Below, piece after piece: positions 23,159 to 38,370 of a stretch of DNA of 64,000 nt. Source of the stretch: Metallyticus violacea (taxonomy: Eukaryota; Arthropoda; Insecta; Mantodea; Metallyticidae); contig CM060833.1 of assembly GCA_030762175.1 (NCBI GenBank), positions 66,522,001 through 66,586,000 on the forward strand. The letters are read 5' to 3'. The notes beneath the pieces were generated by a model. It had not been told where the DNA came from, searched no databases, and was given only the letters and a program-made list of their open reading frames with translations. Each line of letters begins with the position of its first letter. The stretch's first letter is position 1. The translations under genes were made by a program, and so were the position numbers.

Positions 23159-26100
23159 TGTTGGTAGCATTTGTATGTGAAGAAGGTGCTGTGTCAAGTT
23201 CATTTAGACATTGTTTTCGAACTTTTATTTGCATTAAAATGCATATTGATGTGTAAATATGTTAGTCCTATCTATATAGGTAACAAATATTTTTGAATTA
23301 TCCAGAGTGTAATATCGCATATTATCTCTTTTCTCCAGTTTCTAATTTATATTTTAAAAGTTTCAGATAAAAAGCTGGCCCCTTATTTTCGAGAAAAACT
23401 GCCACATGAAGTTTTTTTTACCTTCATTTGTTTTCACTTTCTAGATATGTTTGTCTTTTAATATTATTATTCTGTTATACTTTTAATGTTAATGTTTAAG
23501 AAATATTACTGTTTGCTCTTTGTTATTACATTTTAAAACGTTGAAAGCCTTGCTTAAACATTTAAAAATAAACACATGTTTACGATGACTGTGTTTATTG
23601 CATTAGTGTACACTCATTATGGGCAATTTTTCTTTATGAAGAATGTTTAGGTGCCTATCGTATGGGATGTCCATTTAGAAATTTGGGAAATATTATAGTA
23701 ATGCAGTTAAATTAGTGCAGTAATGATATTATTATTATTATTGTTATTATTATTATTATTATTACCTTTTATTTATTCGTTTGTTTCTAAGTTACTTTTG
23801 TAGCGATATAAAGGTATATGCTGCTCGGCTAAGTTGCTTGTGTTTTCTCACACCGCTAGGAGTCTTGCTTTCTTCCCGGATCTTTGATATTTTCATTCCT
23901 TTTCTCTTCATATGCGTCATTATTATCTACCCCTGTTATTTATAGTTTGTTTTTGTCGGCACTTAGCAATCGATTCTTGTCATTGGTATGACTGCTGGTT
24001 TGTCCTTGCTCGAGGTTATCGTTTGGCTGGGTGGGAATTCGTGTACCATCGTTCTGTGACGAGATCCTTCACCAAGGTTATTCCACAAAATTCTTTGAAA
24101 TTTGGTAAATTTGGAGCCAGACTTGTTTTCTGTGAAGAGAGCAGTAATCGGGCAGCTAACTATTAATTAGTGTTAAAATTTATCATTACCGGATTATTTT
24201 GCCTTGGTCGGTGGTTTAAATAAAATTTAAAAACAAGGCTTTCGATGGTTCTGCAGCCATTATCGTATCAGAACTGAAGTGCCTGGAGAGGCAAAGGGAC
24301 AGACTCTTTAGTGTGGCAGGGAGGGATGGGATGGTGGGAGAGTTATGGTGAGGAAATTGCATTTTTTAAGTAACGGATTCCATGTCTTGCTTATTTGAAT
24401 GTTTCTGTCTTTGCTTATTTTATCTGGCTGCTTTGTTTCTAAGACTTCTCATCTAGTTATATTAAAATATACGATTGTTTTGCAATTACTTCCATTTAAA
24501 TTATACTAATAATCACAGCAGAATAGTCCGGTAATGATCTATTTTAATAATAACCTCAGTCGCGAAAGCCTAAAATAATTTTATTTATTATATATATATA
24601 TATATTTACAGTTATTTTATAGCTGCTTGTAGCAAAGCTTTTATTGTAATTTTGGATAGACTTTCAGCCTGGTTTATTCCTTTTATGCTCCAAATTGAAG
24701 TTGTTTCCTTAAAAACTCTTTCACCATATTTGGTTATAGGGGGATTTGTAAAAGAATTTTGTATGTTAAACACTCCTTGTTAAAATACAGTAATTATTTT
24801 GATTTACTTATATCAGTTGTGATGTACATAATATTTAATTAATGTCTTATTTATTTGCATCATTTGCGGTCTACGTACTTTTTCTTCTCCATTAAACCAC
24901 TTTCCACATTCAATGCCGTATCTTTTAAAGAGTAAACAGTCCGGTAGATGCAAACTACATGACCTGACCTCGTTTCTCACGCACTAGTGGCGGAAATCTA
25001 GCAAATGGCTCGCTCTGTATTTGTCTATTTCCCAGACGCGAACACAGTTAAATCTTGTGGTACAGCGGTCTAGCCGTGGTAGAGCGAAAACTTCTCTGAC
25101 ACCAAAGAGTGGCGGGTAACCGGCATTACAGGCTCACAAACGCTAGTTCTTGTTTATATTAAACTCATTTTGTTAGATTGATAAAAACATCACTGAGAAG
25201 AAAATTATACCACAGGAAAACTTTTTGTGGTATCAGTAAATGCCTTAATTTTTCAGGCCATGTGAGAAGAACCTTTAATTAAACACAGTTGCTAATCGAA
25301 TGCTCGCCGCGGACCTTTTAGTAATTCACTTTTACAAATTCGCCTCCATTATTTTCGTAGTAACCGCCGCTATTCGGTTTATATATAATTTCATTGTTAA
25401 TCTTGATCTACTTCACTAACACCAAATATGCACGTTTTAATCTTTCAAGACTTTGGAACTGAATCCGTGTATGCACTGGCATTTTGTGACATTATTTAAA
25501 TTAAGAGTACGCGCGTTCCTGAACTCCAAAAGTCTTGCCATGAGCTAAGGTAATTATAACGCTTGCTTTGGAATTACGAAATATATTAGAAGCACACAGT
25601 TTAGTTTGGTTTGTAATATTTTATATGCGTTTATAAAACAATGTATATAGCCATATATCACTACTCCAGATAGTTCGGTATTATTTAATTTATATTTAAA
25701 TATTCACAATGCATACGTTTCTTTCGTGCTTCCAGATGGAGTTAAAAATTATCACATTGTTAGCATGAGCTGTACATAGCTTTTGAGAGTCAAAGGAATA
25801 TTTTGTTTTTTGTTTGTGTTAAAAGCATAATTTGGAAATAAGAGCGAACTATTCCTTTATCACAACAGGAACAATTTAAGGGCACGATACTCTTAATTTC
25901 CACTCTTATGAACAGCTACACGATGGATAATACGAGCAAATTCCACGGTATTTAAGTTGGAATAGCATTCCACAGTGTTTGATAAATTTCTAGTATTCTG
26001 AAAAATCGGTAAACGCAAATCATTGCTTAGGGAAAGAAAACCGTAAAACTGCATTTTGTGACAAAGATGTTTAAATATAGAGCTTTTGGTTTCTAAGGTT

Positions 26101-27799
26101 GTTCTATATGGCAGATGATGGGGATAATATTTAGTACTGTATTATTATTCTGGCTCGGACTAAATTGATGATTGGCGTAATAGCAGCTAAACTGATAGAG
26201 AAGAGGTGATACATGTTAGATGTTACGTTCTGTAGCGTTGACATCATACTTGTATTATACATCGTGTGCAGTCAGCCTGCGTTGAATTGCTAGACAAAGA
26301 AGCTCAAGCATAATTCTTATGAAGTGTTTCTTATTTATGAGTTATTGATTATTTTTTAAGAATGTTGACCTCTTTGGTTGGTTATGACCATGTACGTCAT
26401 AAAAATAAGTCAGGAGTTGAGAGTGGCTTAATAGTGGCTTACATATCTCTCTGTAATTATGGTCTTCTAAAGCCTCCTACGTTTAGAAACCCGTAACTTC
26501 ACGAGTTCCAGATTTTTCAATAAACTATAACTCCTCTATTGTATTATGTCCCTCTGAGTTCTTCCGCCTTATTCTGGACTATATTGTATCCAAAGTTTTA
26601 GGAAAAATAAAATAGTGTTTTAGTAATTTTTCTGAAGAACTCCATCGCACTTTGGTTAGATTTTAAAATGAACCTTATTAACACCCTAACAACGGATAGG
26701 CCGATCAATTGGAAAAAATTGAAGTATAGTTTAAAAATTAACAATAAATCACTCATTTAATTAGCATTGTTTCCGGCAGATCTCCCTAAGGTGAAACTCG
26801 AGCAGAAACATATGCTGCTCAATATATTGAGAAATATTGGCAGTCGGAATGTCTGCTCTCATTACCAAAAAGAATTTTTTTTAATATAATTGCATAAGAA
26901 CTAAATTGTCGATAAGTCATATATGCTCCCTGAAATACTTTCTTATCAAAGAGTCAAACTTTATCGTTCATGAAGCTATTGATATAAAATATATTTATCA
27001 GGAATTCCGGTTGTCGATAAACAGTTAACTGCAGCAGGAGTTACAACACTGCATTAGATCGAACCTGCGATCTTAAATGCATGGATTGTACTATTATAAT
27101 ATGTATGCTGTCTTGAATGTTTTCCATTCGTGACCTCTTTTGGTAGGTTTACAGTTGCATCAGCAATATTTGCAGATAATATTTAGATAATTCGTTGCCT
27201 TATTTTAAATTTTACTTTCTTCGGCTGTATGGCAGTAATAAGTTTGTTTATTCTTCTTCTCCCATTCTTTAGTCTTTCCTGTTTAGAAATAATCATTACA
27301 CCATCTCTCTAATATAAAACAGATGAAAAAATAACTGTGCACAAGAGCTCTCTAAAACACAGAAGCATATAATTTGCCCGACAGTACAGTGACCTGGTTA
27401 AATGAATAACCTACCTAAAGCCAAGACGATATACTGCCTAAAGAGGGAAGTAAATAACTGCGCTTTTCATATGAATATTCTTTTTTTCGCATAGTTTGAA
27501 GCTTCTTTGCTTTAAAAAGCGGTGAAAAACTCTTCATTTATTTTTTTGATAGACATTTTCTTTTTGCGTTTAGGAAACAAGGGAGCAATGTTAAGCAACA
27601 GGTGTTTGCGTCCTATTCGCTAAAGCGAATACCTTACTTAATAATCACAGCAGTGAGAAGAAACAAAAAACATTCAGAATGGAAACTGTATAGTGTAAAA
27701 TCTCGTTTATCTCCGCCCGAAGAGCTCACCACTCCGTGATTCCAGTGACGTAGAAGAAATTAGCAGTTGACATTCCTCCTCTTGCTAAGCGAGTCCCAC
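23159..27799. other. Long stretch without recognised genes; minor microsatellites
   Basis: AT-rich, with an imperfect (ATT)n tract at about 23729-23764 and a short (TA)n at 24588-24606. A tRNA-like string near 25055-25095 (TGGTACAGCGGTCTAGCCGT) is too degraded to assign. The extreme right is the 3' flank of Ace on the minus strand. Confidence 0.5.
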
Positions 27800-27805
27800 T
27801 TTATT
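27800..27805 (-). terminator. Candidate polyadenylation signal of Ace
   Basis: AATAAA on the minus strand (TTTATT as given) lies about 65 nt after the Ace stop codon. It is the first canonical hexamer downstream. Other hexamers farther left in this AT-rich DNA could be used instead. Confidence 0.4.
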
Positions 27806-27868
27806 GTACTGCAGCGTAGATATTACCGACCGTTTGTCGTAAAACTCAGCTGACTCGTTCCCGAATGC

Positions 27869-28008
27869 CTATAGGAAGCCAATGCAGAGCGCCAAGACCA
27901 GTGCAAGAAGGAAGACGTAGCCCGGTTCACCGTGGACCAACTCAGCAGAATTCTCAACCCCCAATGTCTTCACGTCGACTATCTCTCCAGTACAGCCGTA
28001 GTCAGAAT
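27869..28008 (-). CDS. Ace: Acetylcholinesterase, last coding exon (GPI-type C-terminus)
   Basis: This is the 3'-terminal coding exon of the acetylcholinesterase whose upstream exons are at 31544-31701 and 34250-34413. On the minus strand it follows a TTTGTTACAG acceptor and continues a phase-1 codon (G|AT, Asp). It encodes 45 further residues, beginning SDYGCTGEIVDVK, then a TAG stop at 27869-27871. The last 17 or so residues (GYVFLLALVLALCIGFL) are hydrophobic and end abruptly, preceded by small residues (ENSAEL). That is the layout of a GPI-attachment signal, as known for Drosophila-type insect Ace. The single Cys in the first residues is a candidate for the inter-subunit disulfide of dimeric AChE. 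This exon is much more variable between insects than the catalytic core, so its assignment rests on the in-frame splice and tail type. Confidence 0.78.
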
Positions 28009-29043
28009 CTGTAACAAAGTTATCACGATTAGTTCTTTGATGTTATTGTCCATGCAGCGAAAGAAACTGAAGGATTAATAGGATATTGCAGCTCTCTGTT
28101 ACGGACGGTCATCGAAAACATTAACGGAAATGAACACAGCAGTGGATGAGACTAGGTATGCAGTTTGACAGCAGTTTTAAGAAGAGTTGGTCTACTAAGG
28201 AAGAGTTTGTTAATTGAACCAATAAAACTTAGGATATTGTCTGTAAACTTTAAGCGTATTTTGACCTTGAAGTATTTTCAATAACAACAATAATGAGAAT
28301 AAGAGTGACACTGAGCTCAATAAATATGTATACCCTTTAACAAAAACACAAAAAAACTCTTGAAGGGATAATTCGTCTAATAGTGCGCGGTTCAAGGTAA
28401 CCAGCAAGGCTGTGTAGTTACTACAGCAGTTATATTATATAGTTTGCACTAAAGACACCGTCTAGTATGTGTGTTCTGCTGCTAGTTCTGTGGCAGAGTG
28501 CAGTCTATGTGGTTAAGAGTGCAGGTTCGCCTCCAGGCATGAAGTACTTTTTTTAAATAAATATTTGTAACATATTATGAAAAAAAATGTTTCCACACAC
28601 ACAGCAGGCGTTAAATTATACATTATAATGATTATTATGTTACCTTCAGTACTTCTATCTAAATGCAATTTGCTACACAAGCAATCTCTGCTCATGTAAG
28701 AAGGATAAAAGATGGCTTATATGTACAAATTCAAGAAGCCTGGATGTTGCAGCCTCTCGTCCTCACTGCTGTAGAAATCTGACATCTATGCCCCAAAGAT
28801 TGATGGCAGTTACATATGCTGAGGTTCATACCGATATAAATTTGTGTTTATTTCTAGGTATTTTCACTTTAGAAAATAATTATTTAGTTCTTGTATTTAT
28901 TTAGCTACTTGTAAAGAATACGGTAGTTTGTGATACGTTTATATATGTACATAGGTAATATCATAAAAGTCAAATGATAGGTTAAAATATATCATATTAA
29001 GGCAACCTAATGTTGTACATAAACACTTATAAAACCAATAAGA

Positions 29044-29116
29044 AAAAAAATGTCGTGTGGGTTTTGAACCCAGGAGCTCACGCACAAGAGCAATGTCTGC
29101 TAAACTGCTCGGCCAC
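29044..29116 (-). repeat. tRNA-like relic (Leu/Ser-type D arm)
   Basis: Minus strand GTAGCGGTGGCCGAGCAGTT gives a type-II tRNA-like D arm and CTGGGTTCAAAACCCA a good T arm. The 3' segment does not pair with the 5' GTAGCGG, so no normal acceptor stem forms. Best read as a tRNA pseudogene or isolated SINE head rather than a working tRNA. Confidence 0.55.
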
Positions 29117-29378
29117 CGCTACTCTTTCCTACGAGTAATTTCTATTTCCAGATACTTGTGATTAAGTAAAGCGCCAACTGCAATATGCACTCGCTGCATG
29201 CCCTTGTGAATACAGCGTTTACGAGCCTCCCCGAAGTTCTCTGATCGACAAGTAGAACCTGGCAATGATTCATTTTTTGGTCAAATGGTTCACATGAACT
29301 ATTCCTGTCTTCAGTCTTCTTCTAAAACTATTGGATTTTCGTATATGTTCCCTTTTATCATGTTACATTCACTTAAAA

Positions 29379-29668
29379 CCGCCACGGGTGGCCGAGGTCG
29401 TTAAGGCACGGACTTGTGAGCGGGAGGCCTGGGTTCGAATACCGCCAGGACTGTCCTCCCTGACTGAGGTTTTTTCCAGGTTTTCCTCAGTCCTCATAAA
29501 TGGCAAATGCCGGGGAGGTACCCTAAACTTAGGCCTGGAACGATTCCTTCCTTAAAAATAATCCTTTCCCAATATATCATTTCATTTCATGTATCATCAG
29601 TGTCCATCGCCTGTGGTGCCTCTGTAGCAAAAACGGGCGTTAAACACTATTCATTCATTCATTCACTC
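29379..29668 (+). repeat. SINE-B copy, best preserved
   Basis: Head CCGCCACGGGTGGCCGAGGT (A box GTGGCCGAGG), B box GGGTTCGAATACC, body with ACTGAGGTTTTTTCCAGG and GCCGGGGAGGTACCC, and 3' end ACGGGCGTTAAACACT followed by ATTC repeats. The left flank ACATTCACTTAAA and the right flank CATTCACTCGCTTAAA suggest a target duplication merged with the tail. It lies within the last Ace intron, antisense to the gene. Confidence 0.93.
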
Positions 29669-31543
29669 GCTTAAACTGCATTATGTGCTTGAAACATAAT
29701 ATCCTGTGTACGGTTGTGTTATTTAATTTAGCAAAACTCTTCTGCAGCATAGATTTCAACAACGAAACTAGCTGTTGGATAGCTCAATAGGTATTTGTGA
29801 CTGGCCTTTTGTAATTGATTGGGCTTTTATAATACGATGCTTTGAATGAGTTTGTGCTTAATGATGAAATTTATCAGTTTCCAGAAAATGGCAATATTTT
29901 GTCAATAACAATGGTGGGTACAGTACAAAATAAAGTTTATTTACTAAAACATAAAATCTGTGTTTAAATTCTAGCTCTGGTTGTACGGCAACTTCTCTAT
30001 CCTGGCTGTACTGCGGGTGTTCAATATTCTCAGATGATATAGGCGGTGGAAACATAACGAAGAAGTAAACAACATTCTCCATTATTACTTGATACAGTAA
30101 AATGTTTAGCATCAGCAGCTACAAAAGGGGTGTTTTGTTATATACGGAATTTATGATAGTATAATGCACATGCGTGTTAACTTAGCAGTTACGACGACAG
30201 AATAGATTGACATGTGTTTAATATGTATTGCCCCAGAAAAACCAATTGTCTATTTAATACAGATCCCATCGTTTTTATCCCTTTGCTGCACCTAGGCTCC
30301 GTAGTTTTTTGCTTTGGCTAATGTCTGTAGTTAAGTCACGTTGTGTCTCGTCCTTTCCTGTCTTCTTCTTGGAATCCATTGCGTTTCTTTGGCAATCTTT
30401 CATCCTCTGTTTGATTTAGGTAACCAAATCATAGTCACCGTTTTTGTAGTGTAATATGCATTGTGTCTCTTTCCACACCCATTTCCCCTTTCTCTTGGAC
30501 TTCTTAACTTTATATACATTTGTCAGTTTATTTTCATATCCTTGTTCTATTTACGGCCGTTATCCTATTTGACAATGCACTCCTGAGATATAGAGTGCAA
30601 CAACAGATTAGCTATTGGATAGTTCAGTGCGTATATGTAAGTGACCTTAGATACTTTACATCATTATGCAAATCTGTTAATTTTTTCTTTCTCTGTTTAT
30701 TATCCTGGTATTTAAATAACTTTTATTTGTTGCTATTCTTCAGTAAAATGAATGAATATGGTCTACTATGTACCGAGTGCTTCAACAGAAACCCCATCTG
30801 GGTGGACATCCTACCAATCAAGAGCGACCTCCAAAAGGATATCAGTTACTTATCTCCATTTCATATCAGGTATTTCAGCGATAAAATTCAAGTGAATTGG
30901 TATGCTTGCAATACCAGCCAAACTGACATGGTTCATTCTCGGCTTCTATAGACACTCGCACTTATAGCGCAATCTAAAGAACTGACACTCCCGATGAACG
31001 CACGTATAAAAGATGAACGAGCTACGTTACCCTGGCAGACAGCTTATGCAATCCCAAAATATAAAATACTGTTTTTTGCTAAGGATCATTCGAAGATTTA
31101 GCCATGGAGCGGTCTTATATACGCGAAGCAACAAAATTGGTACACATGTTAGTCTTTGGATAGCATATTAAGTACTTACGTTTTATACTCATAGTAATTT
31201 TCAGAAATACATCAGCTCATTAAAATGGCAGCTTTAAAAATAATTCATTATTGACAATATTAGAAAAGATTTAGTGGTAGAAAATATCAGCAGTTATTGA
31301 TCATCTAACCTGCTAGTGAATAATTCCAGCATTGCACGATATAGTTGCATCTAAACTGTTCATGATACCGTAGTATCGATGAAAATAAAAGGAAATGTAT
31401 TCTATAAGTTGTAGCAGTTAAAATATTATAGTAATTTATGCTGTTAATGTATTATTTTAAAGTATTCTGCAACCATTGCTAATTTTCTGAAGTTTTGCCT
31501 TCACTCTGTGGTTGAAGTAAAATAAGGTGTAACATCAACTCAC

Positions 31544-31701
31544 CTGGGTGATTTCTCAGACGTGGGAGGAATTCGTTCCAGAATGCGCAGGCAGTAATGC
31601 GAGGTCCCCTTCCGATGCCGTATTTTTCCGCGTTGAAGATGTAGTACTTGGGCTGCTCTTTGGTATATGGAGGCCACTCTACGTCATCGGGTACTGGTTT
31701 T
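31544..31701 (-). CDS. Ace: Acetylcholinesterase, penultimate exon
   Basis: Minus-strand exon bounded by an AATTTGCAG acceptor and a CCCAG|GTGAGTT donor. Its first base completes a Gly codon begun in the upstream exon (GG|A). It then gives 52 codons plus one base, starting KPVPDDVEWPPYTKEQPKYY. The WPPYTKE...YYIF and GRGPR...CAFWNEFLPRL blocks are the conserved C-terminal part of insect acetylcholinesterase of the Drosophila Ace (ace-2) type; the Cys in CAFWNEF is the usual partner of the last intrachain disulfide. No stop or frameshift occurs. A generic carboxylesterase is less likely, because that block is AChE-specific. Confidence 0.9.
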
Positions 31702-36191
<4,490 letters not shown>

Positions 36192-36192
36192 A

Positions 36193-36226
<34 letters not shown>

Positions 36227-36268
36227 GAAGAAGAAGAAGAAGAAGAAGAAGAAGAAGAAGAAGAAGAA
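36192..36268. repeat. Adjoining (ATT)n and (GAA)n microsatellites
   Basis: About 34 bases of ATT repeats (to about 36225) switch directly into about 43 bases of AGA/GAA repeats. One strand of the second tract is pure purine. Confidence 0.97.
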
Positions 36269-36453
36269 ACAGGAAAAAGTCACAAGTTTCTGCGAAAGTA
36301 ACGCTAGAGAATTACCAGCAACGTCGTGATAGTGTGTTACTGTTAATACACTTTATATGTATTGTTGACTGTACTAGAAAATTTAAAGGAGAATAACTTT
36401 GACTTGGAGAAGATATTAGAACCTGAATTTAACATTGAGGAGCGCAGTAAGAA

Positions 36454-36720
36454 TTGCACATCAAGTACGATAGCTACAAAATAAGACAGGATAGTGATAC
36501 TCTAAAGATGTCAACAAGTAATAGAACGCAAAATGTCTCTGAGGGGAAAGAATATGCGGAGGAGTACAGGCTCCACCTCCCGCTGTCTGAAGCGAAAGTG
36601 GGGTCCATCCAGGCGGGCACTAGCAACAACTGCGTGGGATCCTGAGGACCGTTGGAAAACCGCGCATCCTTTGGGCGGAGCTCTACACGAAGAAGGTAGA
36701 AACATGCAGAACATTTGCTA
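36454..36720. other. Unidentified GC-rich patch with three overlapping ORFs
   Basis: A clearly GC-richer island (about 36540-36690) with 62- to 67-codon ORFs on both strands. None shows a motif I know. The plus-strand frame reading STSRCLKRKWGPSRRAL has many basic residues. It could be an old exon, a retroposed fragment or part of an unknown repeat. Confidence 0.35.
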
Positions 36721-36904
36721 AAAATGTGAAATAGGGAACTAGTTTCATATTGATATTAAATATTTTATTTGTTTAATTAATTTGTGCTAAACAGTTTACA
36801 GTAAGAATATGACGTGGCTTCAGCCCTAAATAAAAACTACTATAACTCTTGAGTCTATAAATTTTAAGATAATATATTTTCATCGGTCATCAAAGACTTA
36901 AGAG

Positions 36905-38370
36905 AAACGATTTTTTTTTTCAACGTAGTCACCTGTAAATCAATTCACTTACTCCAACGGCTTTCCCAACTTTTTAATACGCTCATTAAAAAGATTTGCT
37001 CAACTGTGAAAAATAAACGTCTGTTACAGCTTAAACTTGATTATTTCATGTGAATTTTCGTCCACTCAGTTTGGGAACAAACAGTAATCGCTGGGATTCA
37101 AATCAGGTTAACGTGGCTAATGTGGAAACACTTGAAAGCGAAGATAACGCAGTTTTACAGCAACAATCCCAGAGTGTGTGAAGGCACATTATCATGACGA
37201 AAAAAAAAAAAAAGGTTTCTTTTTTCGCAAGATGTGGATGTTTAGCCTGAATAGCTTCTTTCACTTGTTCCTGTAGTGAAGTGCAATATTCCTCGGTGAT
37301 GGTTTTGTCCCTCTTGAGGCAGTCTACGAGCACCATATCGTGAAAATTCCAAAAAACCATAGTCTGCAGATGTAACCGTTTATGCCTTCTTTGATGCACT
37401 TTCACTTGTTGCTACCCACTGTTTGGATTGCTCCTCCGTCTCTGTCGTGTAGTGATAAATCCATGTTTCATCTACTATTATAAAATGTCGGAGAAACATT
37501 TTGTGATTGTGTTTAAACAAGTCTAACCACTCCTACGAAATGATCATTCGAATGCGGTTTTGTTTCATTGTTAACAAACTCGGTGCCCGCTGAGTTTTCT
37601 CATACCAAAAACGGCAAGTAAAATGTAATTCACACGTCTTTGCAATGTCAGCTAACTCACGTACCTTCAATTGGCGATCATTCAGTACGGCATTGTGAAA
37701 TTTTATCACAGTCTTATCGATAGTAGCAGTTTTGGGGTCGTTTGTGGTGGTGTAGTGGTTACCATACTTGCCTCCTAAACCCAAGATCGCGGGTTCGAAC
37801 CCGATCAGGACCGATGGATTTTTTCGGGCGTAAAAACCCTAAGTATGGCTTCCTTCGGAAGGGAAGTAAAGCCGTGGGTTCCGTGTCGTAAATTTACGGC
37901 ACGATAAAGAACCTCAAGCCTGAAAGAGAGGACTCTGAGCAAAATTTGTCGGCCGTTTCACGCCCTGAGTTGAATGGGACACTGATTATCTGAGATATTA
38001 AAGAGCGTCCATAAATATATCAATAAAAAAAAGCAGTTTTGGATAAAAGCAGTTTTTGGAAATTCATCATCTAGAATGAATATATAACCACGCTTAAATT
38101 CCGCAGTCCACATTTAAGCCGTCAAAAACAAATGGGAAGAATCCTTGGGGTTAAAGCCTGTATCGCAGCTCTTATTTCAGTTTTATTCATTTTGTAGAAA
38201 ATGTTAACACTAGTTTGTTTACATGATCGTCACAAACAAGTGATTGCACTTACGCCTCTGGAACTCTACAGAGCGCCATATAAAGATGGATACTTAACAA
38301 TTATCGTAGTAATATGGCCATCTTCACGAAATCTGTGAGTCAGACCGAGAACTTTTAAAACACCCTTTGT
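36905..38370 (-). pseudogene. Mariner transposase (family M3), split by a SINE
   Basis: Reading right to left: a right-end terminus reading ACAAAGGGTGTTTTAAAAGT (38370-38351), an N-terminal start MNKTEIRAAIQAL, and WTAEFKRG then FPKTA. A SINE-A interrupts at this point (37736-38031). The protein resumes with PKTATIDKT and NDRQLKVRELADIA (about 37.6-37.75 kb), VDETWIYHYT with the first catalytic Asp (about 37463-37474), VFWNFHDMVLVDCL where the second acidic position is Asn instead of Asp, and HPHLAKK. HDNVPSHTL (37188-37196 and beyond) follows in another frame after an A-run expansion at 37200-37214. The C-terminus fades out near 36910. It is inactive several times over. Confidence 0.92.
37736..38031 (+). 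repeat. SINE-A inserted in a mariner, perfect 11-bp duplication
   Basis: The head (TGGTGGTGTAGTGGTTACCA) is at the left and the B box GGGTTCGAACCC near 37791; the tail ends with an A-rich run. AGCAGTTTTGG flanks it at 37725-37735 and 38032-38042. Removing one copy plus the SINE restores continuous mariner coding sequence, so the SINE is younger than the mariner. Confidence 0.97.

Larger units (their letters stand above)
28009..31543 (-). other. Ace intron (about 3.5 kb)
   Basis: Phase-1 intron between the last two coding exons. It contains a tRNA-like fragment (29044-29116) and a full SINE-B copy (29379-29668), and otherwise unremarkable AT-rich sequence. A 143-codon plus-strand ORF near 30.5-30.95 kb resembles no family I know. 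Confidence 0.8.

Noticed and set aside
23912..24166. 84-codon ORF with an N-terminal hydrophobic stretch
   Set aside because: No homology recognised, and an ORF of this length is common by chance in this window.
29044..29116. Functional tRNA gene
   Set aside because: The 5' and 3' segments do not form an acceptor stem, so it is listed only as a tRNA-like relic.
30520..30951. 143-codon plus-strand ORF
   Set aside because: It lies inside the Ace intron on the other strand, has no known motif, and has an AT-rich, Phe/Tyr/Leu-rich composition as expected by chance.
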